The notes below the pieces were generated by a model, which did no database searches, was not told the origin of the DNA, and saw nothing but the letters and a program-made list of their open reading frames with translations. This document shows positions 36,934 to 45,383 of a stretch of DNA of 64,000 nt, in pieces. Every line of letters begins with the position of its first letter. Positions within the stretch are counted from its first letter, which is position 1. A program made the translations under genes and the position numbers. Origin of the DNA: JBFXIE01 sp050176255 (GTDB lineage Bacteria > Pseudomonadota > Gammaproteobacteria > Burkholderiales > Burkholderiaceae_C); assembly GCF_050176255.1 (NCBI RefSeq), contig NZ_JBFXIE010000012.1; one strand, 5' to 3'.

Positions 36934-37064
36934 GTGTCAGGGCGGGTTATTGCGTTAGTAACTGATTGAATCGACCACTGACACAAAAAGCACCGCTGCG
37001 CAGAGACGGTGATCGGGTGCCCCAGGGCGCCACGTTCGTGGCGGTGTGCAACCTGCTAAAGGTT
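36934..37064. other. cluster of inverted repeats, possible structured RNA
   Basis: Elements: GTGTCAG (36934-36940) with CTGACAC (36978-36984). CACCG (36991-36995) with CGGTG (37007-37011), enclosing the palindrome CTGCGCAG. GGTGCCC (37016-37022) with GGGCGCC (37025-37031, one wobble). CGCCAC (37028-37033) with GTGGCG (37038-37043) around GTTC. AACCT (37050-37054) with AGGTT (37060-37064). The third and fourth share bases and exclude each other. No T run follows. Confidence 0.35.
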
Positions 37065-37167
37065 CTTTGAATGGCTGTCCGCCGAACCAAAGGAAGAGGG
37101 TCCAGGCTGTGGGATTTGGCGTGTTGATTGAAGGCAGCCCGAATTTTTAAGGAATTTTCGTGAATCG

Positions 37168-37197
37168 GTAACACGGCTAGATTCGCATCTCTATAAT
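37168..37197 (+). promoter_or_regulatory. promoter of the H-NS-like gene
   Basis: TATAAT at 37192-37197 is a perfect -10 hexamer; GTAACA (37168-37173) at 18 bp is a 4-of-6 -35. The surroundings are AT-rich. The start codon lies 38 bp downstream of the -10. Confidence 0.6.
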
Positions 37198-37235
37198 TGG
37201 CGCGTTATTAATTCCTAACGCCAGTAAATACCGCT

Positions 37236-37532
37236 ATGACCACCAGCTACAAAGAATTGTTGAAGCAACGCGAAGCCCTTGAGCAGCAAATCAACGAAGC
37301 ACGGCGCCGCGAGTTGACATCCGCCATCGCTCAGGTACGCGATTTGGTGGCCGAGTATGGATTGACGCAGCAGGATGTATTCCCGGCAGGCCGGGCCGGC
37401 CGTGTCGCTGCCGCTGGTGGCGTCAAGGTGGCTCCTAAATACCGCGACCCCGTTACCGGCCAGACCTGGACCGGGCGCGGCAAGGCGCCCAAGTGGATTC
37501 AAAACGAAGACCGCGAAAAGTTCGCCATTTGA
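37236..37532 (+). CDS. H-NS histone-like family protein
   Basis: A 98-aa nucleoid protein. The N-terminal half (residues 1-45) is a coiled-coil oligomerisation segment rich in Glu, Gln and Arg (KELLKQREALEQQINEARRRELTSAIAQVRDLV). The C-terminal domain reads KYRDPVTGQTWTGRGKAPKWI, the AT-minor-groove binding motif of H-NS/BpH3-type proteins. Such proteins silence AT-rich and acquired DNA. It has its own promoter and a strong terminator, so it is monocistronic. Confidence 0.93.
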   Translation: MTTSYKELLKQREALEQQINEARRRELTSAIAQVRDLVAEYGLTQQDVFPAGRAGRVAAAGGVKVAPKYRDPVTGQTWTGRGKAPKWIQNEDREKFAI

Positions 37533-38164
37533 GATGATTTGCTCTGGCGGGACTGCCGCTCGCGGCTGACAACCACGCAGACATTGCCGATGTTTCAATG
37601 AGCAAATGCCGACAAGACCCGCCCAGGCTAATCTTGGGCGGGTTTTCTTTTGGCACATTGTCGTGCCAGCGTACAGGGTGACGGGGAGTGGCGTGCAGCC
37701 CTGGTCTTGGGCGGTTGCTGCGTATTGTGCAACGCGTTTTTTCAAGAGTCCCGGCGAGGGAAAAGCCTCTTGTGCTATGCCGCACTATGCTCCTTGGTCA
37801 TCAAGCCTTTCCTTGCATTCAAAATAGCTATGAAGAAGGCTTTTGTGCCGTCAGTGCATGAACAGCGCACAGACTTCATATTGCTGGCATTTGCTGTAAA
37901 TGGGTCGTCATCTCAGATCTCACCAGTGAATCCGGGGGGATGAATCGCACCACTCCTTGCGCCCCGTCCTGACCTGCATCACCACAGAAACATCAGGGTT
38001 ATGCAGGTCATCCAAAACGCTGTTGTTTCACGGACGTGGCTGATGGAGACTGGCGGTGGAGATTTTGCCGCCGTCAGCCAGATGGGCGATATTGCATTGC
38101 CGCATTGGCTTTGGGGCGGTGCGCTGCCAGAATGGGTCTTCTTCGCCCACAACTGGAGTACCCC
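37533..38164 (+). other. 632-bp intergenic region between the H-NS-like gene and acnA
   Basis: It contains the terminator at 37617-37650 and, at its right end, the acnA leader (TGGAGTACCCC before the ATG). Short open frames in the middle show no recognisable protein, ribosome site or conserved motif. I see no RNA gene. Confidence 0.5.
37617..37650 (+). terminator. intrinsic terminator after the H-NS-like gene
   Basis: ACCCGCCCA (37617-37625) and TGGGCGGGT (37635-37643) form a perfect 9-bp GC-rich stem with a 9-nt loop, followed by TTTTCTTTT. Confidence 0.9.
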
Positions 38165-41086
38165 ATGGCTGCTTCCAACACCCCAGACCACGCTTTTGCC
38201 GGCACGCTCAAGACTTTCACCACGGCGTCGGGCAAAGAGGGCCGGTTTTACTCGCTGCCCGCGCTGGCGCGCAAATTCCCAGGCGTGAGCCGCCTGCCGG
38301 TGTCGATTCGCATCGTGCTCGAATCGGTACTGCGTAATTGCGATGGGCGCAAGGTGACGCCCGCGCATGTGGAGCAACTGGCCAACTGGGGCCCCGATGC
38401 GCCGCGCAAGGACGAGATCCCGTTCGTCGTCTCGCGCGTGGTGCTGCAGGACTTTACCGGCGTGCCCCTGCTGGCCGACCTGGCCGCCATGCGCAGCGCG
38501 GCGCAGCGCCTGGGCAAGAACCCCCAGAAAATCGAGCCGCTGGTGCCCGTGGATCTGGTGGTGGACCACTCCATCATGGTGGACCACTACGGCACCAAAA
38601 AAGCGCTGGACTTGAACATGAAGCTCGAATTTCAGCGCAACCGCGAGCGCTACGAGTTCATGAAGTGGGGCATGCAGGCCTTTGACACCTTTGGCGTGGT
38701 GCCGCCCGGCTTTGGCATCGTGCACCAGGTCAACCTGGAATATCTGGCGCGCGGCGTGCACAAGGCGGGCAAGGTCTATTACCCCGACACGCTGGTGGGC
38801 ACCGACAGCCACACCACCATGATCAATGGCATTGGCGTGGTGGGCTGGGGTGTGGGCGGCATCGAGGCCGAGGCCGCCATGCTGGGCCAGCCGGTGTACT
38901 TGCTGACGCCCGACGTGGTGGGCTTTGAACTCACCGGGCGACTGCGCGAGGGCGTCACCGCCACCGATCTGGTGCTCACCGTGACTGAGTTGCTGCGCCG
39001 GCACAAGGTGGTGGGCAAGTTTGTCGAGTTCTTTGGCGAGGGCACGCGCACTCTGGCGCTGCCTGATCGCGCCACCATCGGCAACATGGCGCCCGAATAC
39101 GGCGCCACCATGGGCTTCTTTCCGGTGGATGAGAAGACCATCGACTATTTCAAGGGCACGGGCCGCACCAAGGGCGAGATCGAGGCCTTCGAGGCCTACT
39201 TCAAGGCGCAGGGCCTGTTCGGCGTGCCGCGCGCCGGAGACATCGATTACTCGCAGGTGGTGCGTCTGGATCTGGGCGATGTCACGCCCAGCCTGGCCGG
39301 CCCCAAGCGCCCGCAAGACCGCATCGAACTGGGCCAGGTGAGTCGGCAGTTCGCCGCGCTGTTCAGCAAGCCCGTGGCCGAGTCCGGCTTCAACCAGCCA
39401 CCCGAGCGCCTGGCGCTGCGTCACCGTGTCGGGTGTGGCGAGGGCGGCCCGGCCGCCGAGGCGCCGCAGCCCCGGCCGGGCGCCGCGCGGCCGGTGGTCG
39501 AGATGGTGAGCAACCGCCCGACGCTGGAAACCGCGCACGCACCCGCCGCCACGGCCACGGTGTGCGAGCTGCCGAAGGATGAGGCCCAGGTGCTCAAGAT
39601 CGGCAACGGCGACGTGCTGATTGCCGCCATCACCAGCTGCACCAACACCAGCAACCCCAGCGTGCTGCTGGCCGCGGGCCTGCTGGCCAAGAAGGCCGTG
39701 AAGGCGGGGCTGCGGGTGGCGCCGCACATCAAGACTTCGCTCGCGCCCGGCTCGCGCATCGTGACCGAATACCTGCAAAAGACCGAGCTGCTGCCCTACC
39801 TCGAAAAGCTCGGCTTTGCCGTGGCGGGCTACGGCTGCACCACCTGCATTGGCAACGCGGGCGACCTGGCACCCGAGATCAACGAGGCCATCACCGCCAA
39901 CGACCTGGTGTGCGCCGCCGTGCTGTCGGGCAACCGCAACTTCGAGGCGCGCATCCACCCCAACCTGAAGGCCAATTTTCTGGCCAGCCCGCCGCTGGTG
40001 GTGGCCTACGCGATCGCGGGCACGGTGCTCAAGGACTTGATGACCGAGCCCCTGGGCCGGGGCAAGGGCGGGCGCGACGTGTATCTTGGCGATGTGTGGC
40101 CCAGCAGCGACGAGATCCACGCCTTGATGAAGCACGCGATGAACCGCAAGGCTTTCAAGGAAAACTACGCCAAAGTGCACAAGGAGCCCGGCGCGCTCTG
40201 GAAAAAGATCAACGGCGTGACCGGCGACGTGTATTCATGGCCCGCCAGCACCTACATCGCAGAACCGCCGTTCTTTGCCGGTTTTGCTCTTGATTCCGTA
40301 GCGGCTGGCGCAGAATCTACGGGTGCTTCAGGCGAAAATTCTGCTGATTCGGTACTGGGCGCACGCATCATGGCGCTGTTTGGCGACTCCATCACCACCG
40401 ACCACATCTCGCCCGCAGGCTCGATCAAAGAAAGCTCGCCCGCAGGCCAGTGGCTGCTGCAGCACGGCGTGCAAAAGGCCGACTTCAACAGCTACGGCGC
40501 GCGCCGCGGCAACCACGACGTCATGATGCGCGGCACCTTTGCCAACGTGCGCATCAAAAACCTGATGATCCCGCCGCTGCCCGGCGGCTCGCGCGAGGAG
40601 GGCGGCGTGACCCTGTTCCAGGGCGACGGACCGATGCAGGGCCAGAAGATGCCCATCTTTGATGCCGCCATGCAGTACATCGCCAGCAAAACGCCGACCG
40701 TGGTCTTTGCGGGCGAGGAATACGGCACAGGCTCCAGCCGCGATTGGGCGGCCAAGGGCACGCAGCTACTGGGCATCAAGGCCGTGGTGGCGCGCAGCTT
40801 CGAGCGCATCCACCGCTCCAACCTGGTGGGCATGGGGGTGCTGCCGCTGCAGTTCAAGGCGGGCGAGTCGTGGGAGTCGCTGGGCCTGACGGGCAGCGAG
40901 GTGATCGACGTGTTGCCCGACGCCGCGCTCACGCCGCAAAGCGATGCCCGCCTGGTCATCCACCGCGCCGATGGCACGCGCCAGGAGGTCACGGTCACGC
41001 TGCGCATCGACACCCCCATCGAGGTGGACTACTACCGCGCCGGCGGCATCCTGCCCTATGTGCTGCGCCAGTTGCTGACGGCCTGA
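38165..41086 (+). CDS. acnA: aconitate hydratase A
   Basis: Isomerises citrate to isocitrate in the TCA cycle with a [4Fe-4S] cluster; 973 aa. The cluster ligands are C492 (SCTNTSNPS), C558 and C561 (YGCTTCIGNAG). Other family segments are HQVNLEYLARGV, GTDSHTTMINGIGVVGWGVGGIEAEAAMLGQ, GDSITTDHISPAGSI and GEEYGTGSSRDWAAKG. It is some 80 residues longer than E. coli AcnA (891), mainly from a Pro/Ala/Glu-rich insertion at about residues 415-475 and a second one at 706-729 that coincides with a dispersed repeat. The ATG at 38165 gives the family N terminus; upstream in-frame codons are not conserved. Confidence 0.96.
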   Translation: MAASNTPDHAFAGTLKTFTTASGKEGRFYSLPALARKFPGVSRLPVSIRIVLESVLRNCDGRKVTPAHVEQLANWGPDAPRKDEIPFVVSRVVLQDFTGVPLLADLAAMRSAAQRLGKNPQKIEPLVPVDLVVDHSIMVDHYGTKKALDLNMKLEFQRNRERYEFMKWGMQAFDTFGVVPPGFGIVHQVNLEYLARGVHKAGKVYYPDTLVGTDSHTTMINGIGVVGWGVGGIEAEAAMLGQPVYLLTPDVVGFELTGRLREGVTATDLVLTVTELLRRHKVVGKFVEFFGEGTRTLALPDRATIGNMAPEYGATMGFFPVDEKTIDYFKGTGRTKGEIEAFEAYFKAQGLFGVPRAGDIDYSQVVRLDLGDVTPSLAGPKRPQDRIELGQVSRQFAALFSKPVAESGFNQPPERLALRHRVGCGEGGPAAEAPQPRPGAARPVVEMVSNRPTLETAHAPAATATVCELPKDEAQVLKIGNGDVLIAAITSCTNTSNPSVLLAAGLLAKKAVKAGLRVAPHIKTSLAPGSRIVTEYLQKTELLPYLEKLGFAVAGYGCTTCIGNAGDLAPEINEAITANDLVCAAVLSGNRNFEARIHPNLKANFLASPPLVVAYAIAGTVLKDLMTEPLGRGKGGRDVYLGDVWPSSDEIHALMKHAMNRKAFKENYAKVHKEPGALWKKINGVTGDVYSWPASTYIAEPPFFAGFALDSVAAGAESTGASGENSADSVLGARIMALFGDSITTDHISPAGSIKESSPAGQWLLQHGVQKADFNSYGARRGNHDVMMRGTFANVRIKNLMIPPLPGGSREEGGVTLFQGDGPMQGQKMPIFDAAMQYIASKTPTVVFAGEEYGTGSSRDWAAKGTQLLGIKAVVARSFERIHRSNLVGMGVLPLQFKAGESWESLGLTGSEVIDVLPDAALTPQSDARLVIHRADGTRQEVTVTLRIDTPIEVDYYRAGGILPYVLRQLLTA
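40279..40342 (+). repeat. dispersed palindromic repeat inside acnA, degenerate, in frame
   Basis: GGTTTTGCTCTTGATTCCGT then AGCGGCTGGCGCAGAATCTA and CGGGTGCTTCAGGCGAAAAT parallel the order TTTTGCTATTGAT, GTAGCTGCTGGCGC, AT-rich loop, GCGCTGGAGGC, TTTT of the intergenic copies. It encodes GFALDSVAAGAESTGASGEN, absent from standard AcnA, which passes from PPFF to GARILG in about ten residues. Confidence 0.55.
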
Positions 41087-41104
41087 CCGGCGCTGAAGCG
41101 GGCC

Positions 41105-41110
41105 GACAAT
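41105..41110 (+). promoter_or_regulatory. -10-like GACAAT exactly 6 nt before the monooxygenase ATG
   Basis: GACAAT, CGGGGC, ATG. CTGACC (41083-41088), 16 bp upstream, matches 4 of 6 -35 positions. The arrangement predicts a leaderless transcript starting at or next to the A of the ATG. There is no Shine-Dalgarno. Confidence 0.5.
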
Positions 41111-41116
41111 CGGGGC

Positions 41117-42337
41117 ATGCAAAAACAAGTCTTGATTGCCGGCGGCGGCATCGGCGGGCTGGCTGCGGCACTGGGCAGCGCCCGTGCGGGTTGGGAGGTG
41201 CGCCTGTTCGAGCGCGCCGACGCTTTTTCAGAAGTGGGCGCGGGCGTGCAGATCGGCCCCAACGTGGTGCGGCGGCTGCAGGCGTGGGGCCTGCAGGGTG
41301 CGCTGCAGGCGGTGGCGTCGTTTCCCGATCGGCTGCAGGTGCGCAGCGCCCGCAGCGGCGCCCAGCTGGCCGCGCTGCGCCTGGGCGCCCGTGCCATAGA
41401 GCGCTACGGCGCGGCCTACGCCACCATCCACCGGGCTGATCTGCACGCCCTGCTGCTGGAGGCGGTGCGCGACTTGCCCCAGGTGCACCTGAATCTGGGA
41501 CTGACCGTGCAGCAGCATGTGGACGACGGCAGCGCCGTCACCGTGCGGCTTGCCTACGCCGACGGCCGGCAGATTGATGTGGAGGGCGACGCGCTGATTG
41601 GCGCCGACGGTCTGCGCAGCGCCACCCGCGCCTGCCTGCTGGGCCAGACGCCCACGCGCGTGTCGGGCCACCTGGCCTACCGCGCCGTGGTGCGCCAGGA
41701 CGCGCTGCCGCAGCCGCTGCGCAGCGACGACGTGACCGTCTGGCTGGGGCCGCGCCTGCACGTGGTGCAGTACCCGCTGCGCCGCGGCGAGCTGCTCAAC
41801 GTGGTGGCCATACGCCACGGCCAGCCGCCCGCCGATCTGGATGGCTGGGACCACAGCGCCAACGCCGCCGACCTGGAGGCCGCGCTGGCCCGCACCTGCG
41901 CGCCACTGCAAGACTTGATCAAAGCCGTGCCCCAGGCCGGCGGCGGCTGGCGCCTGTGGCCGCTGCTGGACCGCCCGCCCGTCGCCGGTCCGCACGAGAT
42001 GGCACGCGGCCTGGTGGCCCTGGTGGGCGACGCGGCCCACCCCATGCGCCCCTATCTGGCGCAGGGCGCGGGCATGGCCATTGAAGACGCGGCCGAGCTG
42101 CAGCGCGCCCTGTCCATGCACGACCTGGAGGTGACCCTGCGCCTGCGCCGCTACGCGCTCAACCGCTGGCAGCGCAACGCCCGCGTGCAAGAGCGCGCGC
42201 GCCGCAACGGCCGCATCTTCCACGCCACTGGCCCCGTGCGCTGGGGGCGCGACCTGGCCTTGCGCCTGCTGGGCGAGCGCGTGCTGGACGTGCCGTGGCT
42301 GTACCGCGGCGACGGCTCCAGCGCCAGCTCGCTGTGA
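41117..42337 (+). CDS. FAD-dependent aromatic monooxygenase (salicylate hydroxylase-like)
   Basis: A 406-aa group A flavoprotein hydroxylase. The FAD motif is GGGIGG (residues 9-14) followed by an acidic strand end (LFERAD). The second dinucleotide motif DALIGADGLRSATR lies near 156-169, and the third motif ALVGDAAHPMRPYLAQGAGMAIEDA near 297-321. It resembles salicylate 1-hydroxylase and 3-hydroxybenzoate 6-hydroxylase. No ring-cleavage genes are adjacent, so the substrate cannot be assigned. Confidence 0.88.
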   Translation: MQKQVLIAGGGIGGLAAALGSARAGWEVRLFERADAFSEVGAGVQIGPNVVRRLQAWGLQGALQAVASFPDRLQVRSARSGAQLAALRLGARAIERYGAAYATIHRADLHALLLEAVRDLPQVHLNLGLTVQQHVDDGSAVTVRLAYADGRQIDVEGDALIGADGLRSATRACLLGQTPTRVSGHLAYRAVVRQDALPQPLRSDDVTVWLGPRLHVVQYPLRRGELLNVVAIRHGQPPADLDGWDHSANAADLEAALARTCAPLQDLIKAVPQAGGGWRLWPLLDRPPVAGPHEMARGLVALVGDAAHPMRPYLAQGAGMAIEDAAELQRALSMHDLEVTLRLRRYALNRWQRNARVQERARRNGRIFHATGPVRWGRDLALRLLGERVLDVPWLYRGDGSSASSL

Positions 42338-42376
42338 AAAGCCTGGTCGCAGAGGGCGGTGGCGCTGTGGCGCTTT

Positions 42377-42397
42377 GTTTTTGATAGCTGCCGGCGC
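42377..42397 (+). repeat. possible fragment of the dispersed repeat
   Basis: TTTTTGATAGCTGCCGGCGC resembles only the left arm of the family. Placed between the monooxygenase gene and uppP. Short, so a chance match is possible. Confidence 0.3.
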
Positions 42398-42461
42398 AGT
42401 AGCGGGGGCAGTCTGCGCGGGGCCGATAATCTGCGCTTTGGTTTTTTGTCAGGACGTTTGC

Positions 42462-43286
42462 GTGGATACCCTCTTGCTGCTCAAGGCCGCCATCATGGGC
42501 GTGGTCGAAGGGCTGACCGAATTTCTGCCCATTTCTTCCACCGGCCATCTGATTCTTGCGGGGTCCCTGCTGGGGTTTGACGATGCCAAGGCCAAGGTGT
42601 TTGACATTGCCATCCAGACGGGCGCCATCTTCGCGGTCATTCTGGTGTACTGGCAGCGCATCCGCGACACCCTGGTGGCGCTGCCCAGCCAGCGGCAGGC
42701 CCAGCGTTTCACCTTGAATGTGTTGATTGGTTTTTTTCCTGCCGTGCTGTTGGGGCTGCTGCTGGGCAAGGCCATCAAGGCGCATCTGTTCACTCCCGTG
42801 GTGGTGGCGAGCACCTTCATTCTGGGCGGGCTGATCATTTTGTGGGCCGAGCGCCGACAGCAGGTGGCCGTGCGCATCCAGTCCGTCGATGACATGACGC
42901 CGCTGGACGCGCTGAAGGTGGGCCTGGTGCAGTGCCTGGCCATGGTGCCCGGCACCAGCCGCAGCGGCGCCACCATCATCGGCGGCATGCTGCTGGGCCT
43001 GTCGCGCAAGGCGGCGACCGACTATTCGTTCTTTCTTGCCATTCCCACGCTGATTGGCGCCGGTGCCTACAGCCTGTACAAAGAGCGCGCGCTGTTGTCG
43101 GCGGCAGACATTCCGATGTTTGGCGTGGGTCTGGTGTTTTCGTTCATCAGCGCCTGGCTGTGCGTGCGCTGGCTGCTGCGCTACATCAGCACGCACAGCT
43201 TCGTGCCGTTTGCCTGGTATCGCATCGTCTTCGGGGTGGTGGTGCTGGCCACCGCCTGGAGTGGCGTAGTCACCTGGCAGCAATAG
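42462..43286 (+). CDS. uppP: undecaprenyl-diphosphatase (BacA type)
   Basis: Dephosphorylates undecaprenyl diphosphate to recycle the peptidoglycan lipid carrier; overexpression gives bacitracin resistance. The 274-aa membrane protein has the two catalytic signatures: EGLTEFLPISSTGHL (residues 16-30) and VPGTSRSGATI (about 160-170). The start is GTG at 42462 (VDTLLLLKAAIMG), which fits family length and is preceded by AGGA at 7-8 nt. An ATG at 42375 would add 29 atypical residues. GATAAT (42425-42430) could be its -10. Confidence 0.96.
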   Translation: MDTLLLLKAAIMGVVEGLTEFLPISSTGHLILAGSLLGFDDAKAKVFDIAIQTGAIFAVILVYWQRIRDTLVALPSQRQAQRFTLNVLIGFFPAVLLGLLLGKAIKAHLFTPVVVASTFILGGLIILWAERRQQVAVRIQSVDDMTPLDALKVGLVQCLAMVPGTSRSGATIIGGMLLGLSRKAATDYSFFLAIPTLIGAGAYSLYKERALLSAADIPMFGVGLVFSFISAWLCVRWLLRYISTHSFVPFAWYRIVFGVVVLATAWSGVVTWQQ

Positions 43287-43313
43287 CGCCAGCGCGGCGG
43301 CTGGCTGGCGCGA

Positions 43314-44546
43314 TCAGGCGTGCGATGCGGTGCGCCCGATGTCCGGCCAGCGGTGGTGCAGGTAGATCCACGACACCAGTCCCACCAGCATCAGCGCCAG
43401 CGACGTGGCTGCCAGAGCCACGCCAGAGTGCATCACCAGCGGCGCCACCACGCCAGCCACCAGCCCGTTGGCCGTGGCGCCCACAAAAGCCTGCAGCGAT
43501 GACGCCATGCCCCGGCGCTGCGGGAACAAGTCCAGCACCAGCAGCGTGACCACGGGCACCATCAGCGCCCAGCCAAAAGAGAAGATGCCTATGGGCCACA
43601 GCGCCCAGGACACGTGCGGCGCCAGCACCAGGTTGGCACCCAGGTTGAGCAGCGCCATCGCCAGCATGATCACGAAGCCGTGGCGAATCTGGCGCTTTGG
43701 CGGTATGCGCCCCGCCAGCCGACCGCTGCACCAGGCGCCGCCCATGATGCCGGTGATGGTGACCAGAAACAGCCAGAAGAACTGCGTGGGGCCCAGCTCC
43801 AGCAGCTCACCCAGGAAAGCCGGGGCCGACAGCACATACAAAAACATGCCGTTGAACGGCACGCCGCTGGCCAGCGCCAGCAGCATGAAGCGCGGGCTGG
43901 TGCCCAGCTCCCAGTAGCCGCGCAGCAGGTGGCCCATGTGCAGCGGCTGGCGGTCTTTGGGCGGCAGGGATTCGGGCAGCAGCCGCCAGTTGGCCAGCCA
44001 CAGCAGCAGGCCCACGCCGGTCAGAAACCAGAACACGCTGTGCCAGCCCAGGTGCACCGACAGCCAGCCGCCAACGATGGGGGCAATGGCGGGCGCCGCG
44101 CCAAAAAAGAGGGTCACCTGGGCCATTACCCGCTGCGCCTGCATGGGCGGGAACATGTCGCGGATCACTGCGCGCGACACCACGATGCCCGCGCCCGCCG
44201 ACAAACCCTGCAACGCCCGAAACAGCACCAGCTGGCCGATGTTCTGCGACAGCGCGCAGCCCATCGATGCCAGCGTGAACACCGCCAGGCCCCACAGCAC
44301 CACGGGCCGGCGCCCAAAGCTGTCGGACAGCGAGCCGTGGAACAGCGTCATGAACGCAAACGCGAACAGATAGACCGACAGCGTCTGCTGCATCTGCACC
44401 GGCGAGGCGCCCAGCGCACCGGCGATGGCCGAGAACGCGGGCAGGTAGGTGTCGATGGCAAAAGGCCCCACCATGCCCAGCAGGGCCAACAAAATGGCAA
44501 GAGCCCAGCGCGGCGCGCGCCATAGGTGTTCTGCGTCAGGATGCAT
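43314..44546 (-). CDS. Bcr/CflA family multidrug efflux MFS transporter
   Basis: A 410-aa inner-membrane protein with 12 predicted helices. Family marks are GMVGPFAIDTYLPAFSAIAGALGASPVQMQQTLS at helix 1, GSLSDSFGRRPVVLWGLAVF (motif A) after helix 2, and ALQGLSAGAGIVVSRAVIRDMFP (helix 4). It exports drugs against proton influx; the substrate range (bicyclomycin, chloramphenicol, others) cannot be told. It is convergent with uppP. Confidence 0.92.
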   Translation of the reverse strand: MHPDAEHLWRAPRWALAILLALLGMVGPFAIDTYLPAFSAIAGALGASPVQMQQTLSVYLFAFAFMTLFHGSLSDSFGRRPVVLWGLAVFTLASMGCALSQNIGQLVLFRALQGLSAGAGIVVSRAVIRDMFPPMQAQRVMAQVTLFFGAAPAIAPIVGGWLSVHLGWHSVFWFLTGVGLLLWLANWRLLPESLPPKDRQPLHMGHLLRGYWELGTSPRFMLLALASGVPFNGMFLYVLSAPAFLGELLELGPTQFFWLFLVTITGIMGGAWCSGRLAGRIPPKRQIRHGFVIMLAMALLNLGANLVLAPHVSWALWPIGIFSFGWALMVPVVTLLVLDLFPQRRGMASSLQAFVGATANGLVAGVVAPLVMHSGVALAATSLALMLVGLVSWIYLHHRWPDIGRTASHA

Positions 44547-44718
44547 GGGGCGGGTGAGGCGGGGGCAGGTGGTGAAAGAGGTGATGCGGCGCAGTGGCTA
44601 CGAACGCACATACCGATGCGGATGTCAAGAAGGGCACTTTGCAAGGCATTGCCCAGCGCGGCGCGCGGCGGCGCATTATCGGCCACGCACCGCAGCAGCG
44701 CAGTCGGCAATTGGGTGT

Positions 44719-44780
44719 ATTTGCTACTTTATTAGTAGCTGCCAGCGCTTGTCCTGCAAGCGCTGGCGCCTTAAAAGGCT
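44719..44780 (+). repeat. dispersed palindromic repeat, best-preserved copy
   Basis: TTGCTACTTTATTAGTAGCT then GCCAGCGCTTGTCCTGCAAG and CGCTGGCGCCTTAAAAGGCT. CCAGCGCTTG pairs with CAAGCGCTGG around TCCTG, giving a perfect 10-bp stem, flanked by smaller stems (GCTAC/GTAGC and GCCTT/AAGGC). Intergenic, between the start of the MFS gene and the copper chaperone gene. Confidence 0.85.
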
Positions 44781-44798
44781 ACAGAGAGAAGTAGCTGC

Positions 44799-45287
44799 TC
44801 AATGACCGCCATGCGGTTTGCCATGACCCATTGCTGGTGTGGCCGCGGCATTGACTGCGCGCACGCTGGCTTGTACCTGCTGCGTGGTGCGCTGGCCATC
44901 CTTGTCTTCAAACACCAGAGTCAGCGGCACGGTGGCGCCCTGGGGCACAGGCTGCTTCAGATCCATCAGCATGATGTGGTAGCCGCCGGGCCTGAGCTCC
45001 ACGGCCTGGCCCGCGGGCAACTCCAGGGCGGTGATGGGGCGCATCTTCATCACGTCGTCCACCAGTTTCATCTCGTGCACCTCGGTCACTCCGGCCACTG
45101 GGCTGCTGGCGCCGACCAGGCGTGCGTCCTGCGCAGCCTGCAGCCGCATGAAGGCCCCCGTGGCCTTTTGCTGCGGCACGGTGGCGCGCACCCAGGGCTC
45201 TTGCACGCTGACCTGTGCGTGGGCCGCGCCGGCCAACAACAAGGCAGCGGCGGTTGCAATGCGAAATACGGAGAGTTTTGCGAACAT
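44799..45287 (-). CDS. PCu(A)C periplasmic copper chaperone
   Basis: Delivers Cu(I) in the periplasm, for example to cytochrome oxidase. 162 aa with a signal peptide (residues 1-24, AGAAHA before QVS). The copper motif is visible as histidine and methionine residues in EVHEMKLVDDVMKMRPI and GGYHIMLMDL. The C terminus is His-rich (GHGKPHGGH), possibly an additional metal site. The ATG at 45287 follows AAGGA at 8 nt; a TTG at 45305 is less likely. It follows a DUF2946 gene on the same strand. Confidence 0.92.
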   Translation of the reverse strand: MFAKLSVFRIATAAALLLAGAAHAQVSVQEPWVRATVPQQKATGAFMRLQAAQDARLVGASSPVAGVTEVHEMKLVDDVMKMRPITALELPAGQAVELRPGGYHIMLMDLKQPVPQGATVPLTLVFEDKDGQRTTQQVQASVRAVNAAATPAMGHGKPHGGH

Positions 45288-45383
45288 GAAAAATCCTTGA
45301 ATCAAAAATCGACGGGCTGGCGCGATGGCGCCGCCCAGGCAGGCTGCAGCAAGGGCCGCGCAGATGCACGCTGCGAGCCGCGG

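Larger units (their letters stand above)
36638..37235. other. 598-bp intergenic region upstream of apaH and the H-NS-like gene
   Basis: Both flanking genes start from this region, so it should hold their promoters. Short open frames here have no ribosome site or recognisable product. The middle (36934-37064) is full of short inverted repeats, listed separately, and the right end holds the promoter of the H-NS-like gene. The right part is visibly richer in A and T than its surroundings, which would suit binding by H-NS itself. Confidence 0.5.

Noticed and set aside
37650..37943. Plus-strand open frames between the H-NS-like gene and acnA
   Set aside because: They start within or after the terminator, have no ribosome site and no conserved composition.
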